In this document: positions 17,336 through 25,200 of the stretch, in pieces
Numbering within the stretch: the first letter of the stretch is position 1
How the letters are laid out: each line of letters opens with the position of its first letter
DNA from: Ensifer sp. LC163
GTDB lineage: Bacteria; Pseudomonadota; Alphaproteobacteria; Rhizobiales; Rhizobiaceae
Reading direction: 5' to 3'
DNA length: 64,000 nt
NCBI RefSeq assembly: GCF_001695855.1
Contig: NZ_MBSS01000067.1
Location: forward strand, 124,001 to 188,000
The notes under the pieces: generated by a model
Seen by the model: the letters and a program-made list of their open reading frames with translations, nothing else
What the model was told of the DNA's origin: nothing
Database searches by the model: none
Position numbers and translations under genes: made by a program

Positions 17336-17989
17336 TCAGTGGCCGGCCGGCGCCTCGGCGCTCTCGACCTTGTGCTCTTGCGCTGCGGCCTCAGGCACCG
17401 CCTCGCCCTCGACGGTGACGGCGTTCGGATCGATGCAGGGCGAACGATCGTCCATACCAGCCATCATGCCGCGGATCTCGCCCACGGAAAGATCGACCGT
17501 GCTGCCATGAAAGAAACCGGCCGAGTTTGCCTTGCCGTCGTTGTAGGACGCGCGGAAAGGCTCGTCCATGCCAGGCACGCTTTGCGGACCCGGTGCGAAG
17601 AGAACTTGCGCCCCGATCGCAGCACCTCGAACCTGGGCGCGCTCTTCCGGCCCGGCCGCATCGAGAACGACGACCTGGTAGAGATCAGCCTTCTCTGCCT
17701 TGGACAGGGCACCGACCACGCGCAGAGCAGTGCGCATGCGCGCCTCGCCGTCGGCGCGATCCGTCTTGATGTGCATGCGGACCCAGCGCTGACCATGATG
17801 GCCGAGCTTCAGAGTTCGGACCAAAGTGCATTCGAGGCCGGAGATGGCTGGCTTGGAGATCCGCTCCATCAACGCGTCGCGGCCGACATAGACGGCGGCA
17901 GCACCTGAGGCCGCCGACACGCCGAACGCCGCGGCAAGGATGACGAGGAGCCTCTTTGACGGGCGCAACTTGCCGAGAATAGCCTTCAC
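17336..17989 (-). CDS. Membrane-anchored protein of unknown function
   Basis: This 217-residue protein is not one I recognise. A basic N-terminus (MKAILGKLRPSKR) precedes one hydrophobic segment at about residues 14-36, which could be a signal anchor; the remainder would then be periplasmic. Visible blocks are RISKPAISGLECTLVRTLKLG, YQVVVLDAAGPEERAQVRG, FFHGSTVDLSVGEIRGMM and the acidic tail AAAQEHKVESAEAPAGH. Two cysteines (about residues 53 and 185) could form a disulfide. It is convergent with lysS and divergent from the nucleoside hydrolase. The 254-nt gap upstream presumably holds both promoters. Codon use matches its neighbours. Confidence 0.8.
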   Translation of the reverse strand: MKAILGKLRPSKRLLVILAAAFGVSAASGAAAVYVGRDALMERISKPAISGLECTLVRTLKLGHHGQRWVRMHIKTDRADGEARMRTALRVVGALSKAEKADLYQVVVLDAAGPEERAQVRGAAIGAQVLFAPGPQSVPGMDEPFRASYNDGKANSAGFFHGSTVDLSVGEIRGMMAGMDDRSPCIDPNAVTVEGEAVPEAAAQEHKVESAEAPAGH

Positions 17990-18242
17990 GAGAATGGCTC
18001 CGCTGTCATATCAGGAACTGAAACAAAAGCCCGAAGGCGCCTTGCAAGGATAGGCGCTTCACCTTTCAGAAAGTTTAAGCAGGCCCCGGGGAGTGGTGAT
18101 CGAAAAGAACACAGGTTATGCCCAACAGTTCACCAGCTTTGCCGTCGGGCATATCCGATGGGGATCGATGACCGATTGACTTTCGCGGGCATCTTGCCTC
18201 CATTGCGACCCGTCAAACGCAAGAAAAAGAAAAGAAGAACAC

Positions 18243-19196
18243 ATGCACAAGGTTATCTTTGATACGGATCCGGGCATCGACGATGCGATGGCCCTCCTTT
18301 TCCTTCACCGCCACCCGGATATCGACCTGATCGGCATCACCACGGTCTTCGGCAACGCCTCGGTCGAAACGACGACGCGCAACGCGCTGTTCCTGAAGCG
18401 TGAATGGGGCATAAAGGCACCGATCGCAAAGGGTCTCGACAAGACATTCAATCCGGATCGGCCGCATGTCGGCTGGCCGACCTTCATCCATGGCGATGAT
18501 GGCCTCGGCAACATCGACGTGCCCGAGACGATCGACCTGCCCGTCGATCCCCGCCCGGCGCACCGTTTCATCATCGACACCGTTCGCGCCCATCCCGGCG
18601 AAGTGACGCTCATTGCCGTCGGTCGCATGACCAACCTGGCGCTGGCGCTGGGCGAAGATCCGGACTTTGCGCCGCTGGTGCGCGAAGTCGTGATCATGGG
18701 CGGTGCCTTCGACGTCAACGGCAACATCACGCCTGCCGCCGAAGCCAACATCCATGGCGATCCCGAAGCAGCCGACGTGGTGATGACCGCCCCCTGGCCG
18801 GTCACCGTCGTCGGTCTCGACGTCACCACCAAGACCGTGATGACCAACGCGATGCTCGCCGACATCGCTACGCGCGGTGGACCGCCGGCAAAGCTGCTCT
18901 CGGACATCTCGCAGTTCTACATCACCTTCTACGAGCAGCATGTGCCTGATGGCATGGTGGTGCATGACAGCTGCGCCTGCGCCTATGTCGTGGCGCCGGA
19001 CCTGTTCAAGGTGCGCAGCGGCGTCATCCGCGTCGTCTGCGGCGGCATTGCCGACGGCCAGACGATCCAGAAGCCCGACAGCCGGCTGTTCCCGCCAAGC
19101 CCGTGGGACAACCTGCCGAGCCAGAAGGCCTGCATCGACATCGATGCGGCGAAGACCCTGAAGCTGATCGGCGACACGCTGGCACTGCACGACTGA
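18243..19196 (+). CDS. Inosine/uridine-preferring nucleoside hydrolase
   Basis: This 317-residue protein has the diagnostic calcium-binding N-terminus VIFDTDPGIDDAMAL (residues 4-18). GRMTNLALALGEDPDF, VIMGGAFDVNGNITPAAEAN (Asn/Glu substrate contacts) and VVHDSCACAYV follow. It cleaves the N-glycosidic bond of ribonucleosides for purine and pyrimidine salvage. The start is preceded by AAAGAAAAGAAG, a weak but acceptable site. The following gene is on the same strand after 64 nt but serves DNA repair, so cotranscription may have no functional meaning. Confidence 0.94.
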   Translation: MHKVIFDTDPGIDDAMALLFLHRHPDIDLIGITTVFGNASVETTTRNALFLKREWGIKAPIAKGLDKTFNPDRPHVGWPTFIHGDDGLGNIDVPETIDLPVDPRPAHRFIIDTVRAHPGEVTLIAVGRMTNLALALGEDPDFAPLVREVVIMGGAFDVNGNITPAAEANIHGDPEAADVVMTAPWPVTVVGLDVTTKTVMTNAMLADIATRGGPPAKLLSDISQFYITFYEQHVPDGMVVHDSCACAYVVAPDLFKVRSGVIRVVCGGIADGQTIQKPDSRLFPPSPWDNLPSQKACIDIDAAKTLKLIGDTLALHD

Positions 19197-19260
19197 TGCG
19201 TCCTCGAACGGATCGGCATCGCCGACCGCTCGAAAAACTTTGCACCGATGGCTGGCGGAT

Positions 19261-20298
19261 ATGTTTTCGCCAGCTATCTCTAAAGGCATGAAACCGGACG
19301 CCCTGCTCTATCCCGCCCCGAAAGGTCTCTATTGCGAGATCGGGGATTTCTACATCGATCCGGTGCAGCCGGTCGACCGCGCACTGATCACCCATGGCCA
19401 TTCCGACCACGCCCGTGCCGGGCACGGCCAGGTGCTGGCCACCCGCGAAACACTCGATATCATGCGCATCCGCTACGGCGACGGCTTCTGCGGCACGAGC
19501 CAGGCCGTTGCGCTGGGTCAGACAATCGTTGTCAACGGTGTGGAGGTGCGTTTTCACCCCGCAGGCCATGTGCTCGGCTCGGCGCAGATCTCGGTGGCAG
19601 CGAAGGGTACGCACATCGTCGTGTCGGGCGACTACAAGCGGCGGCGCGACCCGACCTGCTTACCGTTCGAACCGGTCCCTTGTGACGTCTTCATCACCGA
19701 GGCTACCTTCGGCCTGCCGGTCTTCCACCACCCCGACGACCGCGCCGAGATGCATAAACTGCTGACGTCGCTGAAGCAGTTTCCCGAGCGCACGCATGTG
19801 GTCGGCGCCTATGCGCTCGGCAAGGCACAAAGGGTAATCGCCCTTCTCCGCGAGCAGGGCTACGACCGGCCGATCTACATCCACGGCGCTCTGCAGAAGC
19901 TCTGCGATTACTATCGCGGCGAAGGCATCGACCTCGGTGAGATCCGGCCGGCGACGCTTGCAGCCGACGAGAAACAGGATTTTGCCGGCACCGTTGTCAT
20001 CGGCCCGCCCGCCGCCTTCGCCGATCGCTGGGCCCGGCGCTTCGTCGATCCGCTGGCGATCTTCGCCTCGGGCTGGATGATGATCCGGCAACGGGCCAAG
20101 CAGCGCGGCGTCGAACTGCCGCTGGTGATCTCCGACCATTGCGACTGGCCCGAACTGACCCAAACGATCCGTGAGGTCGGCCCGTCCGAGGTCTGGGTCA
20201 CCCATGGCCGCGAGGAGGCGCTGGTGCGCTGGTGCGAGCTTGAGGGCATCGCGGCGCGACCCTTACATCTCGTCGGCTACGACGACGAGGGGGAATGA
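19261..20298 (+). CDS. DNA ligase-associated exonuclease (metallo-beta-lactamase/beta-CASP type)
   Basis: This protein of about 345 residues belongs to the mRNA 3'-end processing/SNM1-like MBL family found next to bacterial ATP-dependent ligases. The metal motif THGHSDHA is at residues 44-51. FHPAGHVLGSAQI, VVSGDYKRRRDPTCLPFEP and VISDHCDWPELTQTI follow, the beta-CASP part being short. Family knowledge suggests DNA end processing with the partner ligase. The gene ends four bases before the ligase ATG, implying coupled expression. The start is uncertain: ATG at 19261 (MFSPAIS) or 19288 (MKPDALLYP). The second begins closer to the conserved core. Confidence 0.9.
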   Translation: MFSPAISKGMKPDALLYPAPKGLYCEIGDFYIDPVQPVDRALITHGHSDHARAGHGQVLATRETLDIMRIRYGDGFCGTSQAVALGQTIVVNGVEVRFHPAGHVLGSAQISVAAKGTHIVVSGDYKRRRDPTCLPFEPVPCDVFITEATFGLPVFHHPDDRAEMHKLLTSLKQFPERTHVVGAYALGKAQRVIALLREQGYDRPIYIHGALQKLCDYYRGEGIDLGEIRPATLAADEKQDFAGTVVIGPPAAFADRWARRFVDPLAIFASGWMMIRQRAKQRGVELPLVISDHCDWPELTQTIREVGPSEVWVTHGREEALVRWCELEGIAARPLHLVGYDDEGE

Positions 20299-20301
20299 GC
20301 G

Positions 20302-21915
20302 ATGAAGGCCTTCGCCGAACTGCTCGACCGGCTCGTGCTCACCCCGCAGCGCAACGCCAAGATCCGACTGCTGGCGGATTATTTCCGCGCTGCACCGGAT
20401 CCGGACCGCGGTTATGCGCTTGCGGCGATCGCCGGCACGCTCTCGCTTGCCACCGTCAAGCCGGCGATGATCCGCGACCTGCTGCTCGAGCGCATGGACG
20501 AAGTGCTGTTCCGCTATTCCTACGATTATGTCGGTGACCTCGCGGAAACGGTCTCGCTGGTCTGGGAGCCGCCCGCGGGCGTGGCACCGAGCGACATCCG
20601 GCTTAGCGACGCAATCGAGACGCTGCAGGCGACCGGCCGTGCCAATGTGCGCAGCGTCGTTCGCGACATGCTCGACCGGCTCGACACCTCGGCGCGCTTC
20701 GCCTTCCTGAAACTGGTGACCGGCGGCCTGCGCATCGGGGTGTCCGCCAAGCTTGCCAAGCAGGCGCTGGCCGAGATGGGCGGCAAGGACGTCAGCGAAA
20801 TCGAGACACTCTGGCACGGGCTCGCCCCGCCCTATTCGCCGCTCTTCCAATGGCTGGCGGGAGAGGCGGGAAAGCCGGTCCTTTCGACGCCCGCCGTCTT
20901 CCATTCGGTGATGCTCGCCACCCCGGTCGGCGAAGGCGACCTCGACGAGCTCGATCCCAGGGATTTTGCCGCCGAGTGGAAGTGGGACGGCATTCGCGTG
21001 CAGCTTGCCAATATCGGCGGGACCAGGCGGCTCTATTCGCGCAGCGGCGACGAAATCTCCGGCGCCTTCCCCGACGTGCTGGAAGCGGCCGATTTCTCGG
21101 GCATCATCGACGGCGAACTGCTGGTCGGCGGCACCGCCCGCACCAACCGCGCCACCCGGACCTTCTCCGACCTGCAGCAACGGCTGAACCGCAAGACCGT
21201 CAGTCGCAAGATGCTTGACGAATATCCGGCCTTCATCCGCGCCTACGACGTGCTCTTTTCGGGCGAAACCGACGTTCGAGCGGAGGGTTTCCTGGCGCGA
21301 CGGGCACTGCTGAGCGACCTCGTCGAACGGGCTTCGCCGCAGCATTTCGACCTGTCGCCGCTCGTGCCGTTTTCCTCCTGGGAGGAACTCGACCGGCTCC
21401 GGTCCGATCCGCCCGATCCCGTCATCGAGGGCATCATGCTCAAGCGGCTGGATTCGCCCTATACCGCCGGCCGCGCCAAAGGCCCCTGGTTCAAGTGGAA
21501 GCGCGCACCCTTCAACGTCGATGCCGTGCTGATGTATGCGCAGCGCGGCCATGGCAAGCGCTCCAGCTACTATTCCGATTTCACCTTCGGCGTCTGGACT
21601 GAGATCGACGGCGCGGAAACGCTGGTGCCGGTGGGCAAGGCCTATTTCGGCTTTACCGATGCCGAGCTGGAGATTCTCGACCGCTTCGTCAGGGACAATA
21701 CCACCGAGCGCTTCGGTCCGGTACGGGCGGTGCGGGCTGCACCCGATTTCGGCTTCGTCGTCGAGGTCGCCTTCGAGGGCCTCAACCGCTCGACCCGACA
21801 CAAGTCGGGTGTTGCCATGCGCTTTCCGCGTATCGCGCGGCTACGGCAGGACAAGCTCCCCCGTGAGGCCGACCGGCTGGATACCTTGCAGGCGATGATC
21901 GAAAGCAGATCGTGA
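20302..21915 (+). CDS. ATP-dependent DNA ligase (LigB/LigC-like, cisplatin damage response type)
   Basis: This 537-residue ligase has an N-terminal helical DNA-binding domain (about 1-200), the adenylation domain with EWKWDGIRVQL (lysine about residue 227 is the AMP acceptor), IIDGELLVG, FDLSPLVPF, EGIMLKRLDSPYTAGRAKG, WFKWKR, and a C-terminal OB-fold. It seals nicks using ATP. It is translated just after the MBL exonuclease. In related bacteria this pair often accompanies a DEXH helicase and a phosphodiesterase in a repair cluster; neither is next to it here. The following DUF3008 gene is unrelated by sequence. Confidence 0.93.
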   Translation: MKAFAELLDRLVLTPQRNAKIRLLADYFRAAPDPDRGYALAAIAGTLSLATVKPAMIRDLLLERMDEVLFRYSYDYVGDLAETVSLVWEPPAGVAPSDIRLSDAIETLQATGRANVRSVVRDMLDRLDTSARFAFLKLVTGGLRIGVSAKLAKQALAEMGGKDVSEIETLWHGLAPPYSPLFQWLAGEAGKPVLSTPAVFHSVMLATPVGEGDLDELDPRDFAAEWKWDGIRVQLANIGGTRRLYSRSGDEISGAFPDVLEAADFSGIIDGELLVGGTARTNRATRTFSDLQQRLNRKTVSRKMLDEYPAFIRAYDVLFSGETDVRAEGFLARRALLSDLVERASPQHFDLSPLVPFSSWEELDRLRSDPPDPVIEGIMLKRLDSPYTAGRAKGPWFKWKRAPFNVDAVLMYAQRGHGKRSSYYSDFTFGVWTEIDGAETLVPVGKAYFGFTDAELEILDRFVRDNTTERFGPVRAVRAAPDFGFVVEVAFEGLNRSTRHKSGVAMRFPRIARLRQDKLPREADRLDTLQAMIESRS

Positions 21916-21982
21916 TCGGAAAAACGGAACCGGCGTGATCGATCTGCGTTGAGCTTGGCGACCGCAAGGAAGGAGATGCGAC

Positions 21983-22171
21983 ATGCCTGCAAAATCCAAA
22001 GCCCAGCAGAAAGCAGCCGGCGCAGCACTCGCCGCCAAACGCGGGGACATGAAGAAATCCGAACTCAAGGGTGCCTCACGCGACATGGAAAAATCCATGA
22101 CCGAAGGCGAACTCGAAGAGCTTGCCGAAACCAAACGCAAGAATCTGCCCGAGCGAAAGACGGCAAAATGA
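21983..22171 (+). CDS. DUF3008-family small basic protein
   Basis: This 62-residue lysine- and alanine-rich protein begins MPAKSKAQQKAAGAAL and continues KKSELKGASRDMEKSM and MTEGELEELAETKRKNLP. This is the conserved pattern of DUF3008, small proteins common in rhizobia and other Proteobacteria. It has no membrane segment or cysteine and no known function. The charged, repetitive composition suggests nucleic-acid or stress association, which is inference only. AAGGAAGGAGATGCGAC gives a strong ribosome site. It lies 67 nt after the ligase gene and may share its transcript. Confidence 0.88.
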   Translation: MPAKSKAQQKAAGAALAAKRGDMKKSELKGASRDMEKSMTEGELEELAETKRKNLPERKTAK

Positions 22172-22274
22172 CCCCGGGCAAGAATAAAAGCCGGAACTAA
22201 AACAACAATTGTTAATACCAATTTGGGATCATCCCGGTCGTTTCGTATCATTCGCACGCCGCCGGGGTGATCTT

Positions 22275-24944
22275 GTGCCTGCCAGACATGCCTTCCACCT
22301 CGGGAAGAAGAAACTTTCCAGGGTTCTGACACCCAACTACCTTCCCGCGATCATTGCCTCTTTCGTCGTCCTGGTCGCCGGCATCCTCGCGGACAATCAG
22401 AACCAGGTGGTCTCCGAAGCGCGCGTGCGGTCGCAGGTCGCCGACGAACTGAACCCGATCCGCTCCAGGCTGGAAGCGAGCATCAACGGCAATATCCAGC
22501 TCGTGCGCGGCCTGATCGGCACGATCGTGACCGAGCCGGGCATGGGCCAGGATCGGTTCGCCGCCCTGTCGCGCAGCATCTTCACCGAGCGGTCGCAGCT
22601 ACGCAGCATTGCTGCCGCGCCGAACCTGGTCGTGCGCATGGCGTACCCCTTGCGAGGAAACGAGAAGGCGATAGGGCTCGACTACCGCAAGAACGATGCG
22701 CAGCGCGCCGCCGTCATGAAGGTCAGGGACACGGGGAGGATGGTGCTCGCCGGCCCGGTGGACCTCGTCCAGGGCGGGCGCGGACTGATCGGCCGGTTTC
22801 CGGTATCGGTCGATACCGGTGGAGGCAGCAATCGCTTCTGGGGAATCGTATCCGCCGTCATTGACGTCGATCGCCTCTACAATGACAGCGGCCTCCTCTC
22901 CTCCAAGCTCGGCATCGATATCGCCATTACCGGCCGAGATGGGACGGGCAGCGACGGAACGGCCTTCTTCGGCGACCCCAGGGTTTTCGAACAGGCGCCG
23001 GTGGGCATGACGGTCCTGCTTCCCGGCGGCTCCTGGCGCATTGTGGCCGTCCCCAAGGGCGGCTGGCCGCACACGGCGCGCAATGCCTGGTTCATCCGCG
23101 CGCTGATCGTTGCCGGCGGTCTGATGATCATTTTGCCGATGCTGCTGACCGGCCGGTTGATGAGCGAGCGGCAGAACAACATTCGCGCGCTCAGACAGAG
23201 CAAGGCGCAGTTGCAGGAACTGTCGCACCGCCTGAAGATCGCCCTCGATACGTCGCAGATCGGCATCTGGGAACTCGACATCGCCAGCGGCAAGCTGCTC
23301 TGGGACGAGCGGATGAAAGAGCTCTACGGCAAGACCGGATCGGTCCACCAGGCCTATGACGACTGGAAGACCAGCCTGCATCCCGACGATCTTGCCCGGG
23401 CGGAAGAGGAATTCGCCGAAGCCCTTGCCTCGGGCGGCGCCTACAATTCCGAGTTCCGAATCCGGCTACCGGACGACACCATCCGGCATATCCGCGCTAT
23501 CGGCTCGACCTATGACGGCGCCGACGGGCGCAAGAAGATCGTCGGCGTCAACTGGGACGTGACCGCCGATATCAAGACCCGCGCGACCCTGTCGGAAGCC
23601 AGGCGCCAGGCTGAAGCGCACAGCGCCGAACTGGAAGCGGCACGTCACCGCATGGAATTCAATGCCCTGCACGACCCCTTGACCGGCCTGCCGAACCGGC
23701 GCTTCCTCGACCAGGTGCTTGCGGACAGAAGCCATCACTTCGATGCCGAGGCGAGGCTCAGCATCTTTCATATGGACCTCGATCGCTTCAAGCAGATCAA
23801 CGACACGCTCGGCCATGCCGCCGGCGACGAGATCCTGCGCCACGCCGCCGAACTGCTGCGTACCAACGCCAGGGAGAAGGACTTCGTCGCCCGCATCGGC
23901 GGCGACGAGTTCGTCATCGTCCGCGCGGAGGATAGCGCTGAGCCCGATGCGCGGCTCGCATCCTGCATCATTGAAGCCATGAGCGTGCCGGTTCGCTACA
24001 AGGATCAGGAATGCCGCATCGGCGTCAGCATCGGCATCGCAGCGCAGGCCGAGCCGACCGACGATCTGTCCCAGATCCTCGTCAATGCCGACATCGCCCT
24101 TTACGAGGCCAAGCGCCGCGGCCGCAACCGGCACGAAACCTTCACTGGCGACCTGAAGACTGCCGTGTTCAAGACCAAGCAGACCGCCGACGAGATCCTT
24201 CGCGGCCTCGAGCACAAGGAATTCATCGCGCATTTCCAGCCGCAGTTCTGTCCGAACACGCTTGAGGTCATCGGCGTCGAAGCGCTGGCGCGCTGGGACC
24301 ACCCGGCCAAGGGATTGCTGGGTCCGCACACCTTTCTTAGGACTGCCGAAGACATCAACGTCGTCGCCTCCATCGACCAGGCGATCCTGGAGCAGGCGCT
24401 GTTCCAGATTTATCGCTGGGAAGCCATCGGCATCCATATTCCGAAGGTCTCGGTCAACCTGTCCTATGCCCGTCTGCACGACGAAGGGCTGATCGACCGT
24501 CTCGAGCAATTGCAGATCCCGCGCGGCCGCCTGTCCTTCGAGCTTCTGGAATCGATCTCCTTCGACGAGAGCGACGTCACGGTGCTGTCGAACATCCGCC
24601 GGATCAAGGAACTCGGCATCGATATCGAGATCGACGATTTCGGCACCGGTTATGCCTCCATCCTCAGCCTGTTGAAGCTGACGCCGCGGCGCCTGAAGAT
24701 CGATCGCCAGTTGATTCTGCCGATCCTGAACTCGCCGGCGGAAAAGCGCCTCGTCGAATCGATCATCGATATCGGCACCTCGCTCGGCATCGAAGTGATC
24801 GCCGAAGGCGTCGAAACGCTCGAGCACGCCCATATTCTGAGAGAACTCGGCTGTCATGGCCTTCAGGGCTATGTCTTTGCCCGGCCAATGAGCGCCAACG
24901 ATCTCGCCGCCTTCGTTTTCGAGCGCAGGTGGCAGGCCGCCTGA
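22275..24944 (+). CDS. CHASE-PAS-GGDEF-EAL cyclic-di-GMP signalling protein
   Basis: This protein of about 889 residues is bound to the inner membrane. The first membrane segment (NYLPAIIASFVVLVAGILAD) precedes a periplasmic CHASE-type sensor (SIFTERSQLRSIAAAPNLVV, GLDYRKNDAQRAAVM). A second membrane segment (WFIRALIVAGGLMIILPMLL) leads to a PAS domain (QIGIWELDIASGKLLWDERM). GGDEF is intact near residue 542 (RIGGDEFVIV) and EAL is intact near 669 (GVEALARW), with DDFGTGYASI and the terminal EGVET loop. It could make and break c-di-GMP. GTG at 22275 after GGGGTGAT is the best start; no ATG lies upstream in frame. It stands alone, so the process it controls is not evident. Confidence 0.93.
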   Translation: MPARHAFHLGKKKLSRVLTPNYLPAIIASFVVLVAGILADNQNQVVSEARVRSQVADELNPIRSRLEASINGNIQLVRGLIGTIVTEPGMGQDRFAALSRSIFTERSQLRSIAAAPNLVVRMAYPLRGNEKAIGLDYRKNDAQRAAVMKVRDTGRMVLAGPVDLVQGGRGLIGRFPVSVDTGGGSNRFWGIVSAVIDVDRLYNDSGLLSSKLGIDIAITGRDGTGSDGTAFFGDPRVFEQAPVGMTVLLPGGSWRIVAVPKGGWPHTARNAWFIRALIVAGGLMIILPMLLTGRLMSERQNNIRALRQSKAQLQELSHRLKIALDTSQIGIWELDIASGKLLWDERMKELYGKTGSVHQAYDDWKTSLHPDDLARAEEEFAEALASGGAYNSEFRIRLPDDTIRHIRAIGSTYDGADGRKKIVGVNWDVTADIKTRATLSEARRQAEAHSAELEAARHRMEFNALHDPLTGLPNRRFLDQVLADRSHHFDAEARLSIFHMDLDRFKQINDTLGHAAGDEILRHAAELLRTNAREKDFVARIGGDEFVIVRAEDSAEPDARLASCIIEAMSVPVRYKDQECRIGVSIGIAAQAEPTDDLSQILVNADIALYEAKRRGRNRHETFTGDLKTAVFKTKQTADEILRGLEHKEFIAHFQPQFCPNTLEVIGVEALARWDHPAKGLLGPHTFLRTAEDINVVASIDQAILEQALFQIYRWEAIGIHIPKVSVNLSYARLHDEGLIDRLEQLQIPRGRLSFELLESISFDESDVTVLSNIRRIKELGIDIEIDDFGTGYASILSLLKLTPRRLKIDRQLILPILNSPAEKRLVESIIDIGTSLGIEVIAEGVETLEHAHILRELGCHGLQGYVFARPMSANDLAAFVFERRWQAA

Positions 24945-24972
24945 CGGCGCCTCCAGCCGGCTGCGACAGTTC

Positions 24973-25018
24973 GGCGCGCGAGCGAGCGGGCTAAAAAAGC
25001 GCTGCGCGCGCATTTTTC
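24973..25018 (+). terminator. Possible terminator after the GGDEF-EAL gene
   Basis: GCGCGCGAGCG and CGCTGCGCGC form an imperfect stem with a long A-rich loop, followed by ATTTTT. It lies about 30 nt past the stop. Confidence 0.45.
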
Positions 25019-25200
25019 AAGTGCCGAGGCTTGGCAGCCCCAGGGAAAATCGTCATAAAAACATATGCCTGTTACCGCTATGCGGACCATGACGGCATCG
25101 TCTGTGACCGTTGCGTCAGCGATGGTTCTTGAGGGGCCTCGGCACCCAATCTCCATTATGCCCAAGAGAAGGGAACGGTACAATCGAATACGCGGGGAAA

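Noticed and set aside
20263-21801. 512-codon minus-strand frame opposite the DNA ligase
   Set aside because: Shadow frame. The plus strand encodes all ligase motifs, including the adenylation lysine.
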